In this document: in pieces, positions 37,450 through 44,394 of the stretch
Layout: the number at the start of each line of letters is the position of its first letter
How positions within the stretch are numbered: the stretch's first letter is position 1
Source of the DNA: Candidatus Jorgensenbacteria bacterium GW2011_GWB1_50_10
GTDB taxonomy: Bacteria; Patescibacteriota; Minisyncoccia; UBA6257; GWB1-50-10
NCBI GenBank assembly: GCA_001004105.1
Contig: LCQK01000005.1
Span: 1 to 44,440 of the forward strand
Length of the DNA stretch: 44,440 nt
Direction of reading: 5' to 3'
The notes under the pieces: generated by a model
The model's input: only the letters and a program-made list of their open reading frames with translations
Databases searched by the model: none
Told to the model about the DNA's origin: nothing
Translations under genes and position numbers: made by a program

Positions 37450-38532
37450 TTGTCCTATTGTAAGAAGTGCCCTTACTGCGGCATAGATTTTGTAACAAAC
37501 GATAGAAGGGCGGTTTTTTGTAGTAGGCATTGCGCTAGAATTGTTACTAATACAAAGCGCTATTCGTTAGCCAGAGAAAAACTGGAACAAAGATTATGCC
37601 GAACATGCGGTAAGAGTCTTGCTTTAACAAAAGCACTTCCGTCTAGTCAGCAGAAATATTGTGGTAATTCTTGTGCCACAACGGCCAAATGGACTCGGCC
37701 AAGCTATAGGTTTCACCAGTCTCAAGTCCATTCCACTGGGAGGCATTTTTATTGGCATGTTTGCCTTCAATGTGGGCAATCGTTCGGAAACTATATAAAA
37801 ACTTCGATTTCGAAGTTTTGTTCGGTAAAATGTAAGAACCGTCATCAAATCTCACGTCGTCTAGCGACATGTGCGTACTGTGGAAAGAATTTTGTGACAT
37901 TGAATCGTCCAAAAAGGGGTAAGTTTTGTAGTTGTAGATGTTACACTCTCAAAAGGCAAGCAATGTCAAAGGAAACATATTTGCCTAGCCCTCAACCTAA
38001 ACGTGTTTGCTTGCGGTGTGGTAAAAACTTCTTCGACTACAAGCATCCATACACATTATTGCGTAAGTTTTGTAGCGTCAAATGCGCTAGGCAATATGCC
38101 TTTGCTGATAGTGCTGCTAGACAACGTATGAGAAAGATTCGGCTACTCCACGTCTTTCCGGTAAAAGATACGAAAATTGAAGTTGCATTACAGGATGAAC
38201 TTCGTAAACGCGGTATCAAATTCGTGACACATATTTCATTAATCATTTGTCAACCAGACATATTTCTCCCAGAGGCGCGCCTTGTGGTATTCGCGGACGG
38301 AGATTATTGGCATGGATGCCCAATACATTACCCAATTCCCACTAAACGGCAACAAGAATACATCGATAGAGATAGTTATCAGGTGGCTTATTTAACTCGA
38401 CTTGGATATAGGGTGCTCCGCTTTTGGGAACACGAAATCAAAAAGGATGTTGTAGCGTGTGTGGACCGAATAGTTAATGTTGCAGCGGGTGTAACCTCTA
38501 AATTTGGCCAAAATCGTTTGATACAGATATAG
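37450..38532 (+). CDS. Endonuclease: five tandem Cys4 zinc fingers fused to Vsr/DUF559-like PD-(D/E)xK domain
   Basis: Repeated CxxCG...FCSxxC modules; C-terminal 'QPDIFLPEARLVVFADGDYWHGCPIHY...RDSYQVAYLTRLGYRVLRFWEHEI'. Confidence 0.82.
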   Translation: MSYCKKCPYCGIDFVTNDRRAVFCSRHCARIVTNTKRYSLAREKLEQRLCRTCGKSLALTKALPSSQQKYCGNSCATTAKWTRPSYRFHQSQVHSTGRHFYWHVCLQCGQSFGNYIKTSISKFCSVKCKNRHQISRRLATCAYCGKNFVTLNRPKRGKFCSCRCYTLKRQAMSKETYLPSPQPKRVCLRCGKNFFDYKHPYTLLRKFCSVKCARQYAFADSAARQRMRKIRLLHVFPVKDTKIEVALQDELRKRGIKFVTHISLIICQPDIFLPEARLVVFADGDYWHGCPIHYPIPTKRQQEYIDRDSYQVAYLTRLGYRVLRFWEHEIKKDVVACVDRIVNVAAGVTSKFGQNRLIQI

Positions 38533-38554
38533 GATGCAATGGATTTGAGCAACA

Positions 38555-38728
38555 ATGGAACATGAAGATTTACTCGACAAGGGTTCATACCGAAAAGCGA
38601 GGGGTTTACTAGCCATATGGCTTCAGCGTTTGCATGAGGAGTACGAACGGGAACTGCTAGTGGGATTATCCGCATTCTCCGTCGGAGTATTACTCGGCGT
38701 TATTCTCGGACGCACCAGCAAAGAGTAG
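38555..38728 (+). CDS. 57-aa single-TM protein
   Basis: Own translation MEHEDLLDKGSYRKARGLLAIWLQRLHEEYERELLVGLSAFSVGVLLGVILGRTSKE*; not in ORF list. Confidence 0.5.
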   Translation: MEHEDLLDKGSYRKARGLLAIWLQRLHEEYERELLVGLSAFSVGVLLGVILGRTSKE

Positions 38729-38747
38729 CAATGTGCACCCAACAATA

Positions 38748-38759
38748 TCGTCATGATGT
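38748..38759. promoter_or_regulatory. TCRTCATGAYGA palindrome copy
   Basis: tcgtcatgatgt, 1 mismatch; upstream of 38815 gene. Confidence 0.6.
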
Positions 38760-38814
38760 CACCTAGCATAAAGCATAAAAACCCTTAACCGCCCTCTTTC
38801 CGCTTAGAACATGT

Positions 38815-39279
38815 TTGACTTCACCAATCAACCCCAAAGCGCGCGTCATGGTTCAGTATGCTACTATCATAGTTTTCTTCGCAGTCAGCAACTTCGCATT
38901 GTACCTGATGCAGAAGTACGCGCCCGACCTGATTCCGGTAATCCTGCGCTCTTGGGAAGGATACGTGGTTACCAGTTCGGTTGCGACAGTTCTCGGGTTT
39001 ATTGTTAGCCGCCTCACGGTTCCCAGCCGCGCGATTCAACCTGTAGGACCAAACATGATTCGTATAGCGGGATGGTCAATAATCACAACGTTCTTCACTG
39101 GCATCATGCTTTTCACGTTTGAAAGGTTAGGGTTCATAACAATCTTCACCTTGCAACCGCTCGCCTTCCTAACTTTGGGCGAAACATTATTCCTTTTGTT
39201 CTTCGGGATATGGTTTGCTTATTTCCTGCTCTTTAGCTGGTTCGCTCTTATGCGATTCTCGCGTAAAACAGGAATGTGA
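38815..39279 (+). CDS. Four-TM membrane protein
   Basis: Hydrophobic segments; C-terminal half resembles 5117-5386 product ('FERLGF...LAFLTLGETLFLLFFGIW'). Confidence 0.7.
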   Translation: MTSPINPKARVMVQYATIIVFFAVSNFALYLMQKYAPDLIPVILRSWEGYVVTSSVATVLGFIVSRLTVPSRAIQPVGPNMIRIAGWSIITTFFTGIMLFTFERLGFITIFTLQPLAFLTLGETLFLLFFGIWFAYFLLFSWFALMRFSRKTGM

Positions 39280-39599
39280 CCTCAGCCATGTCTCTGGCTC
39301 CTCGTAGGTTTCTGCTCGGATTATTCACGGTTGTGTTAGTCGCGGTTGGAGCACTACTGATTGCGGGTGGAGTTTGGTTAATGATGGATTTCTGGTCTTG
39401 GTCGTGGTATAACCCATACCAACTGAGCCCCGAGACTTGGCGGTTCTGTTCACCCGGGTATTGGATATGTGTAACTCCAGCTAATGCTTCTTACGTTATG
39501 GATGTTGGGATAGGTTTTGTTATCTTGGGTGTGCTATTATCGTGGTTCGGAGTCTTCACGCTTGGGTTCTATATTCGCTCAAGGTCGTGGCCGATGTGA
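39276..39599 (+). CDS. Two-TM membrane protein
   Basis: Overlaps previous stop; hydrophobic segments flank a Trp/Cys-containing loop. Confidence 0.65.
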   Translation: MTSAMSLAPRRFLLGLFTVVLVAVGALLIAGGVWLMMDFWSWSWYNPYQLSPETWRFCSPGYWICVTPANASYVMDVGIGFVILGVLLSWFGVFTLGFYIRSRSWPM

Positions 39600-39615
39600 C
39601 CGCACTAAGGATTTG

Positions 39616-39843
39616 ATGACCGTGCTCTGGCCTAAAGATAAGTTTCGTAAGGAGAACGGTTTTCTAATTTGTAATGATTGCGGACTCACCGCGTTAGAAT
39701 CTGATGTTAACTATCACAACTGCGAGCTTGGTCGGAAAATGGCTCAAGCAACACCGAAGTCTCATGCTCCAACACCACAACCACAGCAACCGGCGAAACC
39801 AGTCGAACCAGAAAAAAAGCCGATGCTCCACGACTTCATATGA
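39616..39843 (+). CDS. Small Cys/His protein
   Basis: 'MTVLWPKDKFRKENGFLICNDCGLTALESDVNYHNCELGRKMAQ', CxxC...HxC. Confidence 0.55.
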   Translation: MTVLWPKDKFRKENGFLICNDCGLTALESDVNYHNCELGRKMAQATPKSHAPTPQPQQPAKPVEPEKKPMLHDFI

Positions 39844-40031
39844 TGGTGCGAGTAGTGTTCAGAAGGCAAATTGTACTTAAGAAGCCAGTGAAGCGTTGTA
39901 GTCACTGTCGCAGGTTTCCAATACGTACCTCGCGTTGTGAGCACTGCAATTTGTGTCTCTGTAGAAGTTGCTGGTCCTTGCTGCATCTGGGGCCGCCTCC
40001 TAAACCGCAAATTCCAAGACTTTTCGCTTAG
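39840..40031 (+). CDS. Small Cys-rich zinc-binding protein
   Basis: 'RCSHCRRFPIRTSRCEHCNLCLCRSCWSLLH'. Confidence 0.6.
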   Translation: MMVRVVFRRQIVLKKPVKRCSHCRRFPIRTSRCEHCNLCLCRSCWSLLHLGPPPKPQIPRLFA

Positions 40032-40043
40032 GTGTGCAGTTTG

Positions 40044-40184
40044 TTGAGCGGTAGTGATTGGTTGCGGAAACCGTATACCCCGCCAACATACTTCTGTTTA
40101 ACGTGCGGAGCAAGGAACATGCCATATGATGAGGCAACGAATCATCCGTGTTCAGGCGAGCGGCAAATACTCCAATCAATATAA
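40044..40184 (+). CDS. 46-aa Cys/His protein
   Basis: Own translation LSGSDWLRKPYTPPTYFCLTCGARNMPYDEATNHPCSGERQILQSI* (TTG start). Confidence 0.4.
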   Translation: MSGSDWLRKPYTPPTYFCLTCGARNMPYDEATNHPCSGERQILQSI

Positions 40185-40343
40185 CCGGAGGGTTAACAAA
40201 AATCTCAGACTGTCCGTTTGTGGTTACTCGCGGCGCAGAACGATACTGTTCACTCTGCAATAAGGCCAAGCATTGTCTGCACCTATCTCAGCACCCATTA
40301 TGCTAACGGTGTTTCCTGAGCGAAATCTTTTAAGCGCGTATCA

Positions 40344-40355
40344 CCATCATGATGA
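40344..40355. promoter_or_regulatory. TCRTCATGAYGA palindrome copy
   Basis: ccatcatgatga, 1 mismatch; after tcttttaagc; before 40368 gene. Confidence 0.7.
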
Positions 40356-40367
40356 TGATATACAGAT

Positions 40368-41078
40368 GTGAGTTTCTCGATGAACACTAAATTGTTTTTC
40401 AGTTTGGTTCTGCTTGCAGCGTTTCCCGCTGTCATAGCCACGCCTAGCGTAAGTCCGACGAATTTAACGATAACTACGTCGTACCCAACGACTACTGTTC
40501 AACTTACGACAACCATAACTGGTACGGCGAATACAACGCTAGTCCTCTCTACAATTCTTGGCCGGACAATAACCCTCACACTTAACAATTTTACAACGGG
40601 GCAAACTCAAACTACGACGACTTCCACTACTACTACGAACACGAATACACTGCAAACTACGACAGCCATAACCACGTCCACAAGTTCAACAACAATCTGC
40701 TGCCTTGCGAGCTACTCGTATTCCACAACATCCGTGACTTCGACTAAGACCTCGACACAAACAAGCATGGAAAGTACAAGCTCCACCTCAACACGTTTCT
40801 CAAGCGTCAGCGCCTCCACAACGGTAACTTTAACTTCCACGAGCATGAGTACAATTCCATCTTCCACTACGGTCACTTCGACTTCAACAAGCGTTTCCAC
40901 AACAACCACCAGCACACTCACAGGCGATAATAGTTGGATTTTCGGCGTAGCCGCACTAGTTCTCGGCGGTGTTATTGGGTTAATGGCTGTTCACAAAATG
41001 CGGAAACCGAGCATTAAACAGGTATCCACTACTGAGGAACCGAAGGAACTCAAAGCAACCCTCGTTAAAGAGGAATGA
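40368..41078 (+). CDS. Secreted mucin-like Thr/Ser-rich protein with C-terminal TM
   Basis: Signal; >100-aa STTT tract; TM 'WIFGVAALVLGGVIGLMAVHKM'. Confidence 0.8.
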   Translation: MSFSMNTKLFFSLVLLAAFPAVIATPSVSPTNLTITTSYPTTTVQLTTTITGTANTTLVLSTILGRTITLTLNNFTTGQTQTTTTSTTTTNTNTLQTTTAITTSTSSTTICCLASYSYSTTSVTSTKTSTQTSMESTSSTSTRFSSVSASTTVTLTSTSMSTIPSSTTVTSTSTSVSTTTTSTLTGDNSWIFGVAALVLGGVIGLMAVHKMRKPSIKQVSTTEEPKELKATLVKEE

Positions 41079-41106
41079 GAGAACGAGTCGCAAAGCCTTT
41101 TATATA

Positions 41107-41118
41107 TCGTCATGATGA
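41107..41118. promoter_or_regulatory. TCRTCATGAYGA palindrome copy (perfect)
   Basis: cttttatatatcgtcatgatgacg: abuts the TATA-like box; GTG start 41130. Confidence 0.88.
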
Positions 41119-41129
41119 CGTTCTAGCTG

Positions 41130-41819
41130 GTGGAAAGCGTGGGCCTTAACGATAAGCCGTTGTTTCCGAGTGGACATGTGCGAGGAACAGCAACCGGCGC
41201 GGCTCCAATTAATCACCCCGTAATTATTCAGCAACCCGAACCGGAACGCAGACATCTAAGTAAGAGGACCATAGCCATCGCAGCTATACTAATTGCACTT
41301 CTAAGCGTCGGAATAGTGGGTGCCGTAATTCTCAGCAACGTGTTAACACTCGGACCGTACACGACCGGAGGCCAATTAGCAATTCAAGTCAGCCAAGTCA
41401 CCTCACCAAGTTTAGGTGATGGTGCTGGTCAATGCCATACAAGTAATTCAAGTTACACTGGCGCGACTGAGCTTCCAAGCGGCAGCGGAGGACTAATCCA
41501 ATCCATCTGGTACAAGACAGGAATACGCGTCCAAGCGCCGTCTGGCACATCGTTCAACGTGATTGAGAACTACAACGTAACCTATATTGGGGGTCTCACC
41601 CCGGCTAGCGGGGACTTGCACATAGCCTACTGCGATTTGAGTTTGAACCAGTGGGTGGACCTAGAGCCGAGCTATGATGCTGCAACTAAAACGTGGAGTG
41701 GAACAGTCACAGGAACCGGATTCGTGCTACCTAACGGGTACGACGCAACCACACCTATCCTAGTATCAGTTCTGAACCCGGGCACGTACACTTCACACAT
41801 GTGGTTCACCAGTGTCTAA
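41130..41819 (+). CDS. Type II membrane/secreted beta-rich protein
   Basis: GTG start; single TM 'TIAIAAILIALLSVGIVGAVIL'; beta-rich ectodomain. Confidence 0.75.
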   Translation: MESVGLNDKPLFPSGHVRGTATGAAPINHPVIIQQPEPERRHLSKRTIAIAAILIALLSVGIVGAVILSNVLTLGPYTTGGQLAIQVSQVTSPSLGDGAGQCHTSNSSYTGATELPSGSGGLIQSIWYKTGIRVQAPSGTSFNVIENYNVTYIGGLTPASGDLHIAYCDLSLNQWVDLEPSYDAATKTWSGTVTGTGFVLPNGYDATTPILVSVLNPGTYTSHMWFTSV

Positions 41820-41863
41820 GCCCTTGCCATCTTTTTCTGTTCTAATCCTTGGATTTATCAAAG

Positions 41864-42023
41864 GCGAGCGGGAATTTACGCCTGTGGAGAGGCCACCTCT
41901 ACCTTCGAGCGTTCGAAGGCAAGTAGCCTCAACGAAGCAGGAACTATACGCGAGGGGAATGTTCATGCCCAATGAAAAACCCTCTGCTGGAAGCCCACGA
42001 ATTCATTCGTGGGAGGAAGTCAC
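41864..42023 (+). mobile_element. Solo tnpB 3' remnant / IS605-family right end
   Basis: Perfect hairpin cccacga-attcat-tcgtggg (41994-42013) then aggaagTCAC, as at 36694-36725; upstream decayed reading 'GEREFTPVERPPLPSSVR' parallels TnpB C-terminus 'TQERTPVETTPTPVRASV'. Confidence 0.7.
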
Positions 42024-42053
42024 CTTTGCCGTTCAACTGTATGATGTTGGTGC

Positions 42054-42452
42054 GTGATTTCAGACTTGAAGGAACAAATTTCAAGCTGTCGTGAGTTTCT
42101 ACTCTATTGGTTGGGGTTTTTCGTTGTTGCGTTCAGCCTCGTCAGCATCCTACTAACCATTTCGGGGCTGCTAGTGAACGTTCTCAGCACTCAATGCTAC
42201 TACCCGTACATTTCGCCAATGCTTGGAATAGCGCAACCTCAAAGTGTTCCAGCGCAAACTACCACCATGACTACTGTGAACGGAACTCAACCCATGTTGC
42301 CTGACCAAAACTATTCATATCCATCACCTTACCCGTATTATTGCAGCGGAAATCTCACAGCCTACGTAATCCAATTCGTCTTCAGTCTGCTCGCCAGCCT
42401 AATCTTCGTTGGCGTCGGCGTGTACATGATGATAAACGGCAAGAAACAGTAA
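42054..42452 (+). CDS. Two-TM membrane protein
   Basis: Hydrophobic segments at both ends; extracellular Tyr/Pro-rich loop. Confidence 0.65.
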   Translation: MISDLKEQISSCREFLLYWLGFFVVAFSLVSILLTISGLLVNVLSTQCYYPYISPMLGIAQPQSVPAQTTTMTTVNGTQPMLPDQNYSYPSPYPYYCSGNLTAYVIQFVFSLLASLIFVGVGVYMMINGKKQ

Positions 42453-42477
42453 CAGCAAAAAAGGAGAAAAGTCTGAG

Positions 42478-42654
42478 ATGCCTGCGGTTGGTCGTAGGCG
42501 TGACCGTAAACGGGAACAGGGAAGACCCGAACATAAACACAGTAAGGGCCGGAAACATGCAGCTAAATCCCGTAAGGGTTATGTTCCGCGCAAGTGGGAT
42601 AAGCGCCTGCAAGCGGGGCAGCGAACCCTACAAGAGTGTGCTGAGAAAAACTAG
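42478..42654 (+). CDS. 58-aa highly basic protein
   Basis: RBS-like aaggaga; MPAVGRRRDRKREQGRPEHKHSKGRKHAAKSRKGYVPRKWDKRLQAGQRTLQECAEKN*. Confidence 0.5.
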   Translation: MPAVGRRRDRKREQGRPEHKHSKGRKHAAKSRKGYVPRKWDKRLQAGQRTLQECAEKN

Positions 42655-42675
42655 CAAACTAGTGAGGATTGAAAA

Positions 42676-42762
42676 ATGTCCGAAACATGCAAACACAAAA
42701 ACAAACGTTACCTTAAAAGTGGCATAGCATACTGTCCCGACTGTGAAGCTTGGAATGTGTAA
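42676..42762 (+). CDS. 28-aa Cys/His microprotein
   Basis: MSETCKHKNKRYLKSGIAYCPDCEAWNV*; CxH...CxxC. Confidence 0.4.
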   Translation: MSETCKHKNKRYLKSGIAYCPDCEAWNV

Positions 42763-42780
42763 TGTTCCTTGCGTGGGGAC

Positions 42781-42815
42781 GGTAACTGATAAATAGCGAG
42801 AGCAGAGAATTTTCA
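42781..42815 (+). repeat. Promoter-proximal dispersed repeat, copy 1
   Basis: ggtaactgataaatagcgagagcagagaattttca, near-identical to 43956-43992. Confidence 0.75.
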
Positions 42816-42861
42816 AGCAAACACTTTTATAGTTTGTACGTGTTAAACTAATTGAACTGTT

Positions 42862-43683
42862 ATGTCATTATCGTACGCCGACTTTGACGAGCTTCAAGAT
42901 AAGCGTGAGCAAATCATCGAGGCATTAAAGAACGGGGCTATGCGAGTTAGCGCAGTTGGAGAACAGGTAGGCTTAAAGAAAGCCACACTCGACTACCATA
43001 TTCTGAAATTAATTGGTTGCGGGTTAATTGAAGAAAAGTATGAGGGCAAAGCCGCGTACATTGGGCTAACCGCCAAATGCCGCGAGATGCTCCGCAAAGA
43101 ACCGGAGAACGTGAAACGGATTCTGCAAGAGAACGGACGCAAACGCAAAGTTAGACCAGAATTGAAAATTGCTGCGCTCAGCGTAATGTTCGTTCTTATT
43201 CTTGGCGTAGGTTTGTTCTTCGGTGGGCGTTCAGCTCAACCCATAACTCAGATAGGACCAGTAAGATTTCCCGTATTGTTGCAATTCATGATGACAAATG
43301 ACTTTGTGGTGCCACTGACCAACGACTCTCTCAGCATAGGATTCAGAACGTACTATCCCTCGCTTGGTTCAGAGATTGCAAGGCGTCAGCTCGTCATCTT
43401 GAACGCTACTGTAAACGATACTTTACAATACACCTCAGTCAAAGTCTACGCATGGACAGCAAACAGCACATACGTCATCGGTCAGCTAGACTGGAACCCC
43501 TTCATCATGGTGCGGCAATGCCCCACATGTAGCCCCATTCCCAGTGACCCCTTCAAACTAACGCCCTACAGTAATGGAGTCTTCGTCGTCCTAGACAGGC
43601 CACTGCAAAATGGTGAATGGATAAGCGTAATCATGTTCAACGGCAACACGGCAATTGGAGAATGGAACGGTGTAGTGTATTGA
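42862..43683 (+). CDS. Membrane-anchored winged-helix regulator (ArsR-like wHTH, TM, extracytoplasmic domain)
   Basis: 'MRVSAVGEQVGLKKATLDYHILKLIGCGLIEEKYEGKAAYIGLT' wHTH; TM 'IAALSVMFVLILGVGLFFGG'; then ectodomain. Confidence 0.82.
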   Translation: MSLSYADFDELQDKREQIIEALKNGAMRVSAVGEQVGLKKATLDYHILKLIGCGLIEEKYEGKAAYIGLTAKCREMLRKEPENVKRILQENGRKRKVRPELKIAALSVMFVLILGVGLFFGGRSAQPITQIGPVRFPVLLQFMMTNDFVVPLTNDSLSIGFRTYYPSLGSEIARRQLVILNATVNDTLQYTSVKVYAWTANSTYVIGQLDWNPFIMVRQCPTCSPIPSDPFKLTPYSNGVFVVLDRPLQNGEWISVIMFNGNTAIGEWNGVVY

Positions 43684-43928
43684 GTTGCCAATCTAACCAA
43701 TTAGAGGACATGGCTCGACATATCGCTACACAAAGAGGAATTAACATCGATAAACTTACACACGAACAGAAGGGCTACGTTATGCTTGAACTACTAAGCA
43801 CTTTAGAATACTTAGAAAGCATTAATTTCACGAAAGGAGGGTCATGCAAAATCACCGCTAAAGGACGGAAAGCATTACCGAAGCTACGAAAGCAATACCC
43901 TGAATTGGCACGAAAGTTCGGTCAATAA
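43680..43928 (+). CDS. Small charged soluble protein
   Basis: In-frame part of listed ORF 43617; 'SCQSNQLEDMARHIATQRGINIDKLTHEQKGYVMLELLSTLEYLESINF' looks helical; start (TTG 43680) overlaps previous stop. Confidence 0.5.
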   Translation: MSCQSNQLEDMARHIATQRGINIDKLTHEQKGYVMLELLSTLEYLESINFTKGGSCKITAKGRKALPKLRKQYPELARKFGQ

Positions 43929-43955
43929 AGTTCCGTCGTGGTGGTGTGGGTGGAT

Positions 43956-43992
43956 GGTAACTGGTAAATAGCGAGAACACAGAGAACTTTCA
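43956..43992 (+). repeat. Promoter-proximal dispersed repeat, copy 2
   Basis: ggtaactggtaaatagcgagaacacagagaactttca. Confidence 0.75.
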
Positions 43993-44030
43993 CGAGGGAA
44001 GCAAATACTTTAATAGACAGCAAGAGGGTA

Positions 44031-44042
44031 TCGTCATGATGA
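44031..44042. promoter_or_regulatory. TCRTCATGAYGA palindrome copy (perfect)
   Basis: tcgtcatgatga; after aatactttaatag; before ATG 44053. Confidence 0.85.
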
Positions 44043-44052
44043 TGTGACACAA

Positions 44053-44208
44053 ATGGGAATATATGATGCGATTTGGTGCAGTAAATGTCAAGTCATGCTT
44101 GATGAACGAACAGACGATTCGGAATATCATCGGAGTCCAAGCCATGAACCAAGAGATGGTCAGACCCCCTCACCGCTATTGCACACATTTGACGACGATG
44201 GGCGGTGA
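44053..44208 (+). CDS. 51-aa Cys-containing protein
   Basis: Own translation MGIYDAIWCSKCQVMLDERTDDSEYHRSPSHEPRDGQTPSPLLHTFDDDGR*; follows palindrome at 44031. Confidence 0.5.
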   Translation: MGIYDAIWCSKCQVMLDERTDDSEYHRSPSHEPRDGQTPSPLLHTFDDDGR

Positions 44209-44214
44209 GATTGA

Positions 44215-44394
44215 ATGAGATTAAAGCTTAAACAAAAAGGACTTACAAGACACGACGAACGTTGCCCTAATTGCGATGGATACGTTAAGTTTTGGACGGA
44301 TGAAAAAGGAGTATTTGTAAAGTCATCTAGTTTAGATATTGGACGCGCCGGCGAACTAGTACACAGGGAGTGCGGCGCGGTATTATCCTATTAA
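44215..44394 (+). CDS. 59-aa Cys-containing protein
   Basis: Own translation MRLKLKQKGLTRHDERCPNCDGYVKFWTDEKGVFVKSSSLDIGRAGELVHRECGAVLSY*. Confidence 0.5.
   Translation: MRLKLKQKGLTRHDERCPNCDGYVKFWTDEKGVFVKSSSLDIGRAGELVHRECGAVLSY

Noticed and set aside
41812-42057. 81-aa ORF as a gene
   Set aside because: Better explained as the decayed tnpB C-terminus plus right-end hairpin.
43283-43294. aattcatgatga resembles the palindrome
   Set aside because: Three mismatches and inside the coding part of the 42862 gene.
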